Part shown: positions 7,550 through 16,857 of the stretch, piece by piece
How positions within the stretch are numbered: the first letter of the stretch is position 1
How the letters are laid out: each line of letters opens with the position of its first letter
Assembly (NCBI GenBank): GCA_963738625.1
Contig: CAVTXH010000003.1
Location: 558,001-622,000, forward strand
Reading direction: 5' to 3'
Source: UBA7672 sp963738625
Lineage (GTDB): Bacteria > Pseudomonadota > Alphaproteobacteria > Caulobacterales > Hyphomonadaceae
DNA length: 64,000 nt
The notes under the pieces: generated by a model
Seen by the model: only the letters and a program-made list of their open reading frames with translations
Databases searched by the model: none
What the model was told of the DNA's origin: nothing
Made by a program: the position numbers and the translations under genes

Positions 7550-8589
7550 ATATCCGCGCCGACCAGTCCGGACTTCACCCCGAGCCTGCGCACCCACAGG
7601 TGCACCCAGATGGCGACGGCGAGCACCACCACGAAGATGATCAGCGGGGCCTGGCCGCCGACGATGGCGGCGATGACGCCCATGCCGGCGGCGTTGAGCG
7701 CCCAGACGGCGTGGATGGCGGATACCTGCCAGTGCTTCAGTCCGGCCTTGAGAGCGATCTGGTAGACATGGTCGCGATGGGCTTCGGCGAGTTTCTTGCC
7801 GTGCTTCGTTCGCCAGATCAGCGTCAGCAGCACGTCCGACAGGAAGGGCATCAGCAGGATCGGCGGCACGAACAGGAGATCGGGGCGGAGACGAACCAGT
7901 TCGAGGCACAGCGCGCCGAGCGCTGTTCCCACGAACAGCGCGCCGGTGTCGCCGACGAACAGCCTGCCCGCCACATTCCAGACGAGGAAGCCCGCAAGCG
8001 CGCCCGACAGAGCCGAAGCCAGAAGCGCGATACTCCATGCGCCGGTGAAGCCGGCGCAGGCGGCGAGGCCTGCGGCGGCAATGGCGGCCATGCCCATGGA
8101 AAGGCCATTGGCGCCGTCCATGAAGTTGACGGCGTTCATCACGACGATGAGCCAGGCGACCGAGCCGAGAACGACGATGGCGACATGGAGATCGAAGACC
8201 AGATCGGGCCAGGGTTCGAGTTGCCCCGCCCGCACGCCCATTACCGTGACGCCCAGCGCGATCGCCACCATGATAAGCAGGCGGGCAAGAGCCGGCACGC
8301 GCATGGTGTCGTCGGCAAGGCCGAGCGCCAGCCCTGCAAGCGCCCCGCCCGATATGATCAGCGCGGCATCGCCGAGCGGCCAGGCGGTGAGCAGCGAGAC
8401 GGCGGCGACGGCTATGGCGGCGGCCGCGAAGACGCCGAGACCGCCGAGGGTCGGCACGGGAACTTTCTGCGTCTTGCGCGCTTCGGTCGGCGCATCGACG
8501 ACGCCCAGCAGCATCACCAGCCGGCATAGCCCGATCGCAGGAACCGCGCCGAGAGCGAAGGCCAGGAGGATGCGCAGGATTTCCGGCAT
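7543..8589 (-). CDS. WecA/MraY-family sugar-phosphate transferase
   Basis: A 348-residue polytopic protein (about ten membrane helices) of the polyprenyl-phosphate N-acetylhexosamine-1-phosphate transferase family, which loads a sugar phosphate on undecaprenyl phosphate. Visible motifs are GLADDT (the Asp pair that binds Mg), NAVNFMDGANGL, VGDTGALFVG and the HRDHVYQ cytoplasmic loop that distinguishes WecA-type from MraY-type members. It is the last gene of the leftward run ETF-QO, TPR, TPR, ispE; the gap to ispE is nine bases. Likely start of O-antigen or other surface polysaccharide synthesis. Confidence 0.88.
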   Translation of the reverse strand: MPEILRILLAFALGAVPAIGLCRLVMLLGVVDAPTEARKTQKVPVPTLGGLGVFAAAAIAVAAVSLLTAWPLGDAALIISGGALAGLALGLADDTMRVPALARLLIMVAIALGVTVMGVRAGQLEPWPDLVFDLHVAIVVLGSVAWLIVVMNAVNFMDGANGLSMGMAAIAAAGLAACAGFTGAWSIALLASALSGALAGFLVWNVAGRLFVGDTGALFVGTALGALCLELVRLRPDLLFVPPILLMPFLSDVLLTLIWRTKHGKKLAEAHRDHVYQIALKAGLKHWQVSAIHAVWALNAAGMGVIAAIVGGQAPLIIFVVVLAVAIWVHLWVRRLGVKSGLVGADIA

Positions 8590-8598
8590 GGCGCGGTC

Positions 8599-9528
8599 TC
8601 AGGCAACCAGTGTCGGCGGCGGATGCGGCGCGCCGCGCAGCGTCGTCGCCCGCACCCAGTATTTCCGCTTTCGGCCGGCGATGTTGTGCGCGGCCGCCGC
8701 AGCCGCCGCCTCGGAATCGAAAATGCCGAAACAGGTCGGACCGCTGCCGGACATGCGGGCAAGGAGGCAGCCCTTTTCGGCGCGTATCGCCTGCAGCGCG
8801 CGCTCGATCTCCGGACACAAGGCGATAGCGGGACCCTGGAGATCGTTGTGGTAGCCGGAAAGCTCCTGGGTGAAATCCACCAGTCCATGGGCTGCGGGCG
8901 GATTCATCTCGCGGAAGGTGCGGTTGGCGCCGAGCTGGTCGAAGCGTTCGAACACTTTGCGGGTTTCCAGCCCGACGCCGGGATTGACCAGGACGACCGG
9001 AAGATCGGGCGAGGCGACATCATACAGCCGCTCGCCCGACCCGCGCATCACCAGCGGACGGCAGCGGACACAAGCGGGCACGTCGGAGCCAAGCTGGGTC
9101 GCCAGTCTTTCGAGGGCCGCTTCGCCGAAATATATGCCCCACATGTCGTTGAGCAGGTGTAGCACCGCGGCCGCGTCCGCCGATCCGCCGCCGACGCCGC
9201 CGGCGATGGGCAGCTCCTTGTACAGCTTGAGGTCGGCGCCGAGACCGGTGCGGTCGCTCGCTTCGCGCAGCGCGATGGCGGCGGCGAGCGTAAGGTTGTT
9301 GGGCGCGTGCTTCAGCGTCTTCGACGCGGGACCTTCGACCGACAGCGCGAGCTGCGGGAAGGTGCGCGCTGAAATGCGGTCCGCCGCGCGCGTGTCGGCG
9401 AAGACGACCATGCTGTCGACCGGATGGAGCCCGCCGGCGGCAGGCGCGCCGACATGCAGGTAGAGATTCACTTTCGCCGGCGCCCAGGCGGTTACGAAAT
9501 TGGAGCGGTCCGGAACGACGTCGCTCAT
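8599..9528 (-). CDS. ispE: 4-diphosphocytidyl-2-C-methyl-D-erythritol kinase
   Basis: A 309-residue GHMP kinase that phosphorylates CDP-methylerythritol in the MEP isoprenoid pathway. The N-terminus AWAPAKVNLYLHV holds the catalytic Lys, the ATP loop PIAGGVGGGSADAAA is at about 107-121, and the C-terminal MSGSGPTCFGIF motif is present. The start at 9528 overlaps the stop of the upstream TPR gene (ATGA), the common arrangement in alphaproteobacteria. Confidence 0.95.
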   Translation of the reverse strand: MSDVVPDRSNFVTAWAPAKVNLYLHVGAPAAGGLHPVDSMVVFADTRAADRISARTFPQLALSVEGPASKTLKHAPNNLTLAAAIALREASDRTGLGADLKLYKELPIAGGVGGGSADAAAVLHLLNDMWGIYFGEAALERLATQLGSDVPACVRCRPLVMRGSGERLYDVASPDLPVVLVNPGVGLETRKVFERFDQLGANRTFREMNPPAAHGLVDFTQELSGYHNDLQGPAIALCPEIERALQAIRAEKGCLLARMSGSGPTCFGIFDSEAAAAAAAHNIAGRKRKYWVRATTLRGAPHPPPTLVA

Positions 9529-11273
9529 GGCCTGCCTTGTTCGGCGGCGGCGAGATTGCCGGCCGAGGCGGGCGGCAGGCCGCGATCGAGTTTTTCGCGA
9601 AGCACGGTTTCGCGCTGCGGCTGCGGCTTCAGCTCGAGCGCGCGGCGCCATTCGTAGGAGGCTTCGGCCTGGCGGCCAGCGCGCCAGTAGGCGTCGCCCA
9701 GATGGTCGACGATATCGGGATCGCTCGGCGAGAGCTCGGCGGCGCGTTCGAGATTTTCCACTGCGGCCTCGTATTCGCCCAGCCGGTAGTGCGCCCAGCC
9801 GAGGCTGTCGAGCATATACCCCTGGTCGGGCCGGGCGGCGACAGCCTTGCGGATCAGGTCCATCCCCTCCTTCACCCGCTCGCCGCGATTGACCCAGCCA
9901 TAGCCGAGGAAATTCTGCAGCTCGGGGCGGTCTGGCTCGGCGGCGAGAGCGGCGAACGCGTCGGCTTCCGCTTCCTTCCACCTGCCGGCCGCCTCGCGCG
10001 TGGTGGCGCGTGCGAAGAGGATGCGCCAGTCGGCGCGGTTCGCGGCCATGTCGGCCTTGATGATCTCGCTGTAGAGCGCCTCGGCCTTCGGGTAGTTCTG
10101 GTTGACGCGATAGAGATCCGCCGCGCCGATCACTATCTCGCGGCGGCGCGAGGCGGCGAGCGCCTGCTCGGCGGCGGCGAGCGCCTCGACCGGACGATCG
10201 AGCCGGTCATGGAGCCAGGCCTGCTGGAGCCGCGCGGAGGCCGCCCAGCCCGAGTCGGCGGGGATTTCGGCGAGCACGGCGATGGCGTCTTCGGTGCGGT
10301 CCTGCTCGTCGAGCGCATCGGCCAGCATCAGGCGAGCGGGCGCAAGCGCGGGATCGAGATGAAGGGCCAGCGACTGGCGCAGGGTGGCCAGTTCAGGACT
10401 CGAACGGGCGATGCCGCCGGCGGAGGAGAGATAGATGGCGATCGCTGCGCCCTGGCGCGCGCCGATGCGCGGACGCTCGACCGGCGCATCGCTGTCGATC
10501 AGCCGGAGGACGTAGTCGGTTTCCGACGTGGCGCCGGCTTCCTCGATCTGCATTTCGACGAGCTTGCGGGCCCCGGCCTTGTCGCCCTTCGCGGCGAGAA
10601 CGCGGGCGCGCAGCGACATCAGGAAATCGGCGGCGCCGAGCGGCAGGCGGGCGGCCTGTTCGAAAGCGGCGAGCGCTTCATCGTCACGCCCGGCGGAAAG
10701 GAGAATGAGGCCCTTCATGCAGGCCTGCTCGCCTGCAAGCTGGCGTCGCGCGGGAAGGTCGTTCAGCACGGCGAGGCCGGCGTCCGAATCCTCACTCGCC
10801 GTCAGCCACGCGGCGAGGAAACCCGCGGGATCGGCGTTGATGGCGCCGAGATTGCCGGTCCTGAGCCGGACCAGCGCGTGGCGCGTGCGGTTGGCGACAA
10901 TGTCGTCGACGACGAGGGCAAGCTGGGCGGTGGGCGAGGATGCGGACACCTGGGGATCGGCGCCGGCGGAAACGGCGATCGCTTCGGGGATTTCGCCTGC
11001 GATCATGGTGGAGAAGACCGCCCGTTCGAGAACGGCCGGGTCATCCGGTTCGCGGTCGAAACCTTCGCGGTAGAAGCCTGCCGCAGCAGCAGCTTGCCCG
11101 GACATGCCGGCATAGCGCGCGGCGATGAAGTTGGAATAGTCCTCGGCCGTCCTGATCTCTTCGAAAACCCCGCCATAGAGCCACGTCTGAGACGGGGCGC
11201 TGGCGCAAGCCGTGATGGAGCAGCATGCCGCCGCGAGAAGGGTAGCCCGGATTCCTGACCGCATGTCCGTCAT
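9525..11273 (-). CDS. TPR-repeat lipoprotein upstream of ispE
   Basis: About 582 residues. A leader ending SITACASAP gives a lipobox, so the protein is probably anchored in a periplasm-facing membrane. The rest is tetratricopeptide repeats; the clearest are near the C-terminus (LQNFLGYGWVNRGER, YMLDSLGWAHYRLGEYEAAVENLERA, IVDHLGDAYWRAGRQ). TPR lipoproteins of this type act as scaffolds. The start at 11273 is preferred over 11264, with GGGGC just upstream; the difference is three residues. Coupled to ispE by a four-base overlap. Confidence 0.85.
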   Translation of the reverse strand: MTDMRSGIRATLLAAACCSITACASAPSQTWLYGGVFEEIRTAEDYSNFIAARYAGMSGQAAAAAGFYREGFDREPDDPAVLERAVFSTMIAGEIPEAIAVSAGADPQVSASSPTAQLALVVDDIVANRTRHALVRLRTGNLGAINADPAGFLAAWLTASEDSDAGLAVLNDLPARRQLAGEQACMKGLILLSAGRDDEALAAFEQAARLPLGAADFLMSLRARVLAAKGDKAGARKLVEMQIEEAGATSETDYVLRLIDSDAPVERPRIGARQGAAIAIYLSSAGGIARSSPELATLRQSLALHLDPALAPARLMLADALDEQDRTEDAIAVLAEIPADSGWAASARLQQAWLHDRLDRPVEALAAAEQALAASRRREIVIGAADLYRVNQNYPKAEALYSEIIKADMAANRADWRILFARATTREAAGRWKEAEADAFAALAAEPDRPELQNFLGYGWVNRGERVKEGMDLIRKAVAARPDQGYMLDSLGWAHYRLGEYEAAVENLERAAELSPSDPDIVDHLGDAYWRAGRQAEASYEWRRALELKPQPQRETVLREKLDRGLPPASAGNLAAAEQGRP

Positions 11274-11392
11274 GTTGCCCCACACCGGCGGATGCTTCAA
11301 CCGACCGGCGCCGTACACGGCGACGCACGTTCTGGCAGCGCCGCAACGCTGCCATGGCAGCGGTTAAGCGCGGGTGACCGGGCCGCCGGGGC

Positions 11393-13459
11393 TCAGATAT
11401 CGCTGACGCCGTTGCGGTCCTTGTTGAGCGGAACCTCGGGCGTGTCGCGGCGGACCGGCGCGGGCGCGGTGAGCCCGCCTTTGATCTTGGCCTCGATCAG
11501 CGCCTTGTTGTGAGCGGGCGGATAGGCGTCGAGCGAGTGCTGCCAGGCCGCACGGGCGTTGTCGTGCTCGCCGAGGCGCCAGGCGACATCGCCCATGTGA
11601 TCGGAAAGCTCCCAGTGGGCGAAGGGCTCGTAGGCCTCGAGCGCGAGGCCGATATAGCGCTTGGCTTCGCGGAAATCGCCGAACTGGTAGTAGGCCCAAC
11701 CGATGCTGTCGAGCAGGTTGGGCTCGTCCGGCGTCAGGCGGATCGCCTGCTTGAGCAGGCGGAAGCCTTCGTCGAGCTCTTCCTGCGAGGCGTAGTTGTC
11801 GACCAGCGAATAGCCGAAATTGTTCATCAGGCCGGTGTTGTCGGGCTCGTCGATCAGCATCTGCCGCATGATCGCGATGCCTTCGGGGCGCTGGGTTGAG
11901 GATTCCACCAGCATGGAAGCGAGGAACTGCTTGGTGGTCTCGTCATCCTTCAGCGCCCGCGCGGCGCGGCCGGCTTCGACGGCGCCGGCGACATTGCCGC
12001 CCTGCAGATGGGCCTGCCCTTTCGACATCGTTGCGAAGACCTGCTGTTCGCGCGAGAGCTGTCCGCTCCTCAGCGCCTGGTCGATCAGCTCGATGGCGCG
12101 ATCGGTGCGACCGGCCGACGTCAGCGCGCCGGCGGCCTGCACCTTCGCCTCGGGGCGCGAGTCGATCTTGAGGGCGCGTTCGGTCATCGCCTCGAGCGTT
12201 TCGGGCGAGCCCAGTTCGAGCGCGGCGAGACCGGCGGTGGAGGACAGCGCGGCGGCCTGTTCCTTCGGCGGATTGCCGATCTGGGCGATGCGCAGGGCGG
12301 GCTCGAACTTGCCGGCCTGGTAGAGCGCCGCGACTTCCTGGATGCGGATATCGCCATTGTCGGGATCGAGCAGCAGCGCGCTCTGGCGCATCGAGGCCAG
12401 CAGATGGTTGAACGGCGTCTTGCCGCCGCGGCCGACCATCAGGCCCATGATGTTCTGGCGCTCCTCGACGAGATCGGCCTCGTCGGCAATCGCCTGCGCC
12501 ATCGCCTTGGGCAGCGTGCGGATCGCGCGGCGGTCGTCGCCCGCCTTGGCGCGTTCGAGGCGTTCGGCGACGTAGAGATCTTCCGGCTGCGCCGCGAGCA
12601 GGCGGGTCAGGAGGTCGACCGCTTCGGGCTCGCGGTTCAGCGCGCGCAGCAGTTCGGCCTGGCGCAGCGCTAGGAGACGCTGGCCGTTGAACGCCATGGC
12701 GCGGGCGAGATAGCCGGGCGAGGCGACTTCATCGCGGCCCGGCGCGTCGAACTTGTCGGGCGCTTCCTCGTAGATCGAGAGCGCGCCGGCTGCATCGCCG
12801 AGACCTTCGGCAAGCAGCGCACGGTGGCCAAGCAGCGTCGCGCCCGGCAGCAGGCGGCGCAGCTTCGCCATCTCGCCCTGCGCGTCGGAGGCGCGGCTGT
12901 TGTAGGCGTAGACCCACGGGCGCAGGTGCTGGGCCGAGAGCATTTCGGTCGGCGGACGGCTCGCCATCGCGTCGAGCACGGACTGGGCGGTCGCCGGATC
13001 GTTCGCGGCGAGCGCGTCGATGATCATGTAGCCCCAGGCGCCGGAGTTCTGCTTCTTGGCGTAGTCGGCGCGCACGCGGCCCATGAAGGCCGCCATGTCG
13101 GCGTTCTCGAGCATCTCGTTGGCGCCGGGATAGCCGGCGGCGGGACCCTCATAGGGTTTGGTCGAAAGCGCGGCGGTTGAGACCGGCGTCGCCGGAGCGG
13201 CCGGCTCCTGCCCCGGCTGCAACACCTCCTCGCGCTCGGCCTGCGCCGCCATCGTCGCCTTCTGCGCCGTCAGCGTGTCGCGCGGCAGGCCGCCTCCGCC
13301 GCAGTTGGAGATCGGCTGGATGCCGCCGGTCGAACGATAGACGTAGATGGTGCGGCAGCCCGAGCCGTCGCCGAAGCCGGGAACGCCGATGCCGCTGGCG
13401 CAGGCCGCAAGCAGCCCCGCCGCCGCGATGCCCGCCATCAGAGAGTGGAGCTTCTTCAT
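11393..13459 (-). CDS. Large TPR-repeat lipoprotein
   Basis: A 688-residue protein with a lipoprotein signal (AAAGLLAACASG) and then a short Gly/Cys-rich segment. TPR-like helical pairs run throughout, clearest at the C-terminus: NNFGYSLVDNYASQEELDEGFRLL, LLDSIGWAYYQFGDFREAKRYI and DHMGDVAWRLGEHDNARAAW. The C-terminal repeats resemble those of the next TPR gene, so the two may be ancient paralogues. It follows the ETF-QO gene by 45 bases on the same strand. Role unknown; probably an envelope scaffold. Confidence 0.85.
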   Translation of the reverse strand: MKKLHSLMAGIAAAGLLAACASGIGVPGFGDGSGCRTIYVYRSTGGIQPISNCGGGGLPRDTLTAQKATMAAQAEREEVLQPGQEPAAPATPVSTAALSTKPYEGPAAGYPGANEMLENADMAAFMGRVRADYAKKQNSGAWGYMIIDALAANDPATAQSVLDAMASRPPTEMLSAQHLRPWVYAYNSRASDAQGEMAKLRRLLPGATLLGHRALLAEGLGDAAGALSIYEEAPDKFDAPGRDEVASPGYLARAMAFNGQRLLALRQAELLRALNREPEAVDLLTRLLAAQPEDLYVAERLERAKAGDDRRAIRTLPKAMAQAIADEADLVEERQNIMGLMVGRGGKTPFNHLLASMRQSALLLDPDNGDIRIQEVAALYQAGKFEPALRIAQIGNPPKEQAAALSSTAGLAALELGSPETLEAMTERALKIDSRPEAKVQAAGALTSAGRTDRAIELIDQALRSGQLSREQQVFATMSKGQAHLQGGNVAGAVEAGRAARALKDDETTKQFLASMLVESSTQRPEGIAIMRQMLIDEPDNTGLMNNFGYSLVDNYASQEELDEGFRLLKQAIRLTPDEPNLLDSIGWAYYQFGDFREAKRYIGLALEAYEPFAHWELSDHMGDVAWRLGEHDNARAAWQHSLDAYPPAHNKALIEAKIKGGLTAPAPVRRDTPEVPLNKDRNGVSDI

Positions 13460-13504
13460 GCCAGAGACCTTCCTGATGAGGCAGCTAGTCGACGGACGCC
13501 GCCG

Positions 13505-15175
13505 TCACATGTTGGGATAGTTCGGACCGCCGCCGCCTTCGGGCGTGGTCCAGTTGATGTTCTGGTTCGGATCCTTGATGTCGCAAGTCTTGCAGTGCAC
13601 GCAGTTCTGCGCGTTGATCTGAAAGCGCTTGTCGCCCTTTGCGTCATCCACCCATTCGTAGACGCCGGCCGGGCAATAGCGGTTCGACGGTCCGCCGAAG
13701 ACCCCAAGCTCGCTTTTCTTTTGCAGTTCAAGGTCTTTCACCTTCAGGTGGGGCGGCTGGTCTTCGCCGTGATTGGTGAAGGAGAAAGCGACGCTTGTAA
13801 GGCGATCGAAGGACAGAACCCCGTCGGGCTTGGGGTAGGCGATCTTCTTGTGCTTGGCCGCAGGCTCGAGCGAGGCCGCGTCGGTCTTGCCGTGCTTCAG
13901 CGTGCCGAAGAAGGAGAAATTCCCGAACAGCGTGTTCACCCAGAGGTCGAACCCGGTGAGGCCGATGCCCAGGAAGGTTCCCCATTTCGACCACAGCGGC
14001 TTGGCGTTGCGGACCTGTTTGAGCTCCTTCGCGACCCAGCTCGACTTGAAGGCTTGCGGGTAGGCAAAGAGTTCATCGCCCTGGCGGCCGGCCTGCACCG
14101 CATCGAACGCGGCTTCGGCGGCGAGCATGCCAGTCTTCATGGCGTTGTGGCTGCCCTTGATGCGCGGCAGGTTCACGAAGCCGGCCGAGCATCCGATCAG
14201 GGCGCCGCCGGGGAAAATCAGTTTCGGGATCGACTGCCAGCCGCCTTCTGTGATGGCGCGCGAGCCGTAGGAAATGCGCGCGCCGCCTTTGAGGTATTTC
14301 GCGACATCGGGATGATGCTTGAAGCGCTGGAACTCCTCGAAGGGCGAGAGCCAGGGGTTCTTGTAGTTGAGGTGGATGACGAAGCCGACGGACACGTAAC
14401 GGTCGCCGAAATGATAGAGGAAGGAGCCGCCGCCCGTCTTGTTGTCCAATGGCCAACCAAAAGTGTGCTGGACATAGCCCGGCCTGAAATTCTCGGCAGG
14501 CACCTGCCAGAGCTCCTTGATGCCGATGCCGAACTTCTGCGGCTGCTTGCCCTCCAGCTTGAACTCGCGGATCAGCCGCTTGGCGAGCGAGCCGCGCACG
14601 CCCTCGGCGATCAGCACATACTTGCCGTTGAGCTCCATGCCCGGCGAATAGTCGGCGGTGGGCCCGCCATCCTTGCCGATGCCGACGACGCCGGCGATCA
14701 CGCCTTTGACTGCGCCATCTTCACGGTAGGTGAGATCGGAGCAGGCGAAGCCCGGATAGATGTCGACGCCGAGCGCTTCGGCTTTGGTCGCGAGCCAGCG
14801 CGTCACGCTGCCGAGCGAGCCGATATACATGCCGTGATTGTGCAGCGCGGGCGGCAGCAGGAAGTTCGGCAGCGAGATCGAGCCTTCCGGGCCGAGCACC
14901 TTGAAGACGTCGTGCTGGACAGGCGTCTCGAACGGGCAGCCGTCTTCCTTCCAGTTGGGCAGGAGCTCGTTCATGGCGCGCGGGTCCATGACGGCGCCGG
15001 AGAGGATATGGGCGCCGACCTCCGAGCCCTTTTCCAGGACGACGACGGAAATCTCTTTTCCGGTCTCGGCGGCCAGCTGTTTCAGGCGGATTGCGGCTGA
15101 AAGCCCCGCCGGCCCCGCTCCGACGATGACCACGTCGAAGTCCATGGACTCCCGCTCGACGGCCTCAGCTGCCAT
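13505..15175 (-). CDS. Electron transfer flavoprotein-ubiquinone oxidoreductase
   Basis: A 556-residue inner-membrane-associated flavoprotein that passes electrons from reduced ETF to ubiquinone. The FAD dinucleotide fold is at VIVGAGPAGLSAA (about 17-29). The FAD/ETF domain block GAHILSGAVMDPRAMNELLP is present, and the C-terminus holds the 4Fe-4S cluster motif around CPAGVYEW and NCVHCKTCDIKDP. The start at 15175 has GGGAGG eight bases upstream; an internal Met at residue 11 is an alternative. It heads the leftward operon and is divergent from the glycosylase. EtfB and EtfA are encoded at 43.8-45.5 kb. Confidence 0.95.
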   Translation of the reverse strand: MAAEAVERESMDFDVVIVGAGPAGLSAAIRLKQLAAETGKEISVVVLEKGSEVGAHILSGAVMDPRAMNELLPNWKEDGCPFETPVQHDVFKVLGPEGSISLPNFLLPPALHNHGMYIGSLGSVTRWLATKAEALGVDIYPGFACSDLTYREDGAVKGVIAGVVGIGKDGGPTADYSPGMELNGKYVLIAEGVRGSLAKRLIREFKLEGKQPQKFGIGIKELWQVPAENFRPGYVQHTFGWPLDNKTGGGSFLYHFGDRYVSVGFVIHLNYKNPWLSPFEEFQRFKHHPDVAKYLKGGARISYGSRAITEGGWQSIPKLIFPGGALIGCSAGFVNLPRIKGSHNAMKTGMLAAEAAFDAVQAGRQGDELFAYPQAFKSSWVAKELKQVRNAKPLWSKWGTFLGIGLTGFDLWVNTLFGNFSFFGTLKHGKTDAASLEPAAKHKKIAYPKPDGVLSFDRLTSVAFSFTNHGEDQPPHLKVKDLELQKKSELGVFGGPSNRYCPAGVYEWVDDAKGDKRFQINAQNCVHCKTCDIKDPNQNINWTTPEGGGGPNYPNM

Positions 15176-15291
15176 TATCCCAGCCTCCCAACGCCTGTGG
15201 AGAGCGCGCTCCCGAGGCGGAAATCCGTGTACCTTTGGCTACTTAGCCATAGGTTTCCGAAGCAACAAGGTTTGGAGACGAACCGGCCGAA

Positions 15292-16122
15292 ATGACGCAA
15301 TCCCCGCCCGATCTCGCGCTCAAGGCGCTGGCGGACTTCTGGGCCGATATGGGCCTGGAGGAAGCGCGCGCTCTGTCGAGGCCGGCGACGGCGTCTTCGG
15401 CGGCGTCTTCCGCATCGGCCGGCAGGCCGGCGCCTGCGGCTGAACGGGCGCCGGGCGGGCCGCGGCCGCCGCCCAAGAAGCTGGCCAACAATCCGATCGC
15501 GGACGCCCGCCGGATCGCCTCGGCGGCGGCGACGTTGGGCGAGCTTCGTACGGCGATCGAAAGCTTCGAAGGATGTCCCCTGAAGGCGGCGGCCAAGAAC
15601 ACGGTCGTCTGCGACGGGGCGTTCGATGCGCAGGTGATGATCATCGGCGAAGCGCCGGGCGGCGAGGAAGACACGATGGGCCTGCCTTTCGTTGGCCGCG
15701 CCGGCAAGCTGCTCGACAAGATGCTGGCGACCATCGGCCTGTCGCGCCAGACCAATGTCTACATCACCAACCTGATCTACTGGCGCCCGCCGGGAAACCG
15801 CGACCCTTCGCCGGCCGAGATGCAGGTGTGCGCGCCGCTGCTGGCGCGGCAGATCGAATTGAAAGCCCCGAAGCTGTTGCTCACCGCCGGCAAGTTCGCG
15901 ACGCAGGCGATGCTCGGCACGGAAGACGGCATCATGCGGCTGCGTGGACGCAGGCTGCGCTTCACGCAGGAGGGACTGGCGCAGCCTATCCCGTGCATAC
16001 CGCTGCTGCATCCCGCCTATCTGCTGCGCCGGCCGGAAGACAAGGCGAAGGCGTGGGACGATCTGCGCAACGTCGCGGCGTTGTGCGACGAGCTTGGCGT
16101 GCTGCGCGGCGCCAGCCTCTGA
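15292..16122 (+). CDS. Uracil-DNA glycosylase, family 4/5 type
   Basis: A 276-residue protein with an Ala/Pro-rich N-terminal extension (to about residue 65) and a UDG domain. The uracil-binding motifs GEAPGGEED (119-127) and LLHPAYLLR (238-246) match thermostable-type bacterial UDGs, which remove uracil from DNA and carry a 4Fe-4S cluster. Cysteines at 95, 107, 180 and 235 are candidate ligands, although the usual CxxC pair is not seen. It is divergent from the ETF-QO gene, with 116 bases between starts. Confidence 0.88.
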   Translation: MTQSPPDLALKALADFWADMGLEEARALSRPATASSAASSASAGRPAPAAERAPGGPRPPPKKLANNPIADARRIASAAATLGELRTAIESFEGCPLKAAAKNTVVCDGAFDAQVMIIGEAPGGEEDTMGLPFVGRAGKLLDKMLATIGLSRQTNVYITNLIYWRPPGNRDPSPAEMQVCAPLLARQIELKAPKLLLTAGKFATQAMLGTEDGIMRLRGRRLRFTQEGLAQPIPCIPLLHPAYLLRRPEDKAKAWDDLRNVAALCDELGVLRGASL

Positions 16123-16153
16123 TCCGGCCCTCAAAAAAAGTTATAGGACGATA

Positions 16154-16182
16154 TTCCTATTCGATCCGAACGATGCTATATG
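16154..16182 (+). promoter_or_regulatory. Extended -10 promoter-like sequence
   Basis: TGCTATATG at 16174-16182 is an extended -10 element; the -35 position (TTCCTA, 16154-16159, 17-base spacer) is weak. It stands in AT-rich sequence just after the glycosylase gene and would start a transcript near 16188, where no coding sequence begins. Confidence 0.35.
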
Positions 16183-16183
16183 T

Positions 16184-16500
16184 GTCCTGCCCTGCCTGAG
16201 GGAGGTTTCGAGGTCGACCGGAGCTTCGGGATGGCTGGGCGTTGGCCGGCGTGGCCTTCTCCGCTTCCAGGGGATCCTGGTTGAGCAAGCGAACCGCGGT
16301 GCTTTGCGGCGCGAAACGAACGGGGCAGGCATTGCCTCCGGTGACTGAAACCGGAGGGTCCAGGGTGGTTCGGTTCAAAACCCTGACACGCTGAACCGGC
16401 GAGCGGGCATGGAGCTAAGGCCCCAGGCATTGTCCTGAAGGCAGGTACAACTCCTCACGCGACCGAGCCGGGACAAACGGTCAATCACGGGGCGCGTGTG
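16184..16500 (+). other. Gene-free stretch with strong RNA hairpins; possible non-coding transcript
   Basis: No convincing reading frame exists between the glycosylase stop at 16122 and the ATG at 16858. After the promoter-like sequence there are several possible stems, the best being CCTCCGGT-GACTGAA-ACCGGAGG (16335-16357), a perfect eight-pair stem. I looked for core sequences of RNase P RNA, SRP RNA, tmRNA and 6S RNA on both strands and found none. It may be an unknown structured RNA or a long leader for the 16858 gene. Confidence 0.3.
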
Positions 16501-16673
16501 ACGCGCATCAGCCAGCGCAAGCTGGCGCAGGCACTACCCACGGCGCATCCCACGCGCCCCGCTCCCTCATGTTGCGAGGGACCGAACGAAAGCATCCCAC
16601 AGGGCGAGCCCGCCCGTGCGACAGGACAAGTGCGTCGATCGCGATGTTTGAAATTGAGGATCAGCTCTCTCCA

Positions 16674-16796
16674 AGAGTCATCCTCGGCCTCGTGCCGAGG
16701 ATCTCGGTTGGGCCGTCCGTGGGAATGCTCGTTCAGTTCCGCAGCCTTGCGAACCGAGATCCTCGGGATGCGCTTCGCTTACCCGAGGATGACTCG
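16674..16796. repeat. Composite palindromic repeat (CCGAGGAT family)
   Basis: GAGTCATCCTCGG and CCGAGGATCTCGGTT on the left are matched by AACCGAGATCCTCGG and CCGAGGATGACTC on the right, giving a long nested inverted repeat around a spacer of about 40 bases. Its architecture resembles the element at 1876-2001 but the sequence is different. It lies just upstream of the 16858 gene. Confidence 0.75.
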
Positions 16797-16857
16797 CTCA
16801 GAGAGAAGCGGAGAAAACTCGACTGCCCACCGCCCCGCCCACCATCAGGAGACCCAC

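Noticed and set aside
9537..11258. 573-codon open frame on the plus strand opposite the TPR gene
   Set aside because: The minus-strand protein has a lipobox and TPR motifs; the plus frame has neither motifs nor normal composition.
13445..15100. 551-codon open frame opposite the ETF-QO gene
   Set aside because: ETF-QO is certain from its FAD and cluster motifs, so the antisense frame is a shadow.
16176..16430. Overlapping minus-strand frames of 63-84 codons after the glycosylase gene
   Set aside because: Several frames overlap with no ribosome site and unusual composition; a structured non-coding region explains them better.
16498..16857. N-terminal extension of the 16858 gene
   Set aside because: The extension translates the palindromic repeat, and AGGAGA directly precedes the ATG at 16858.
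16123..16857. Known structural RNAs (RNase P, SRP, tmRNA, 6S) in the gene-free stretch
   Set aside because: None of their conserved core sequences was found on either strand.
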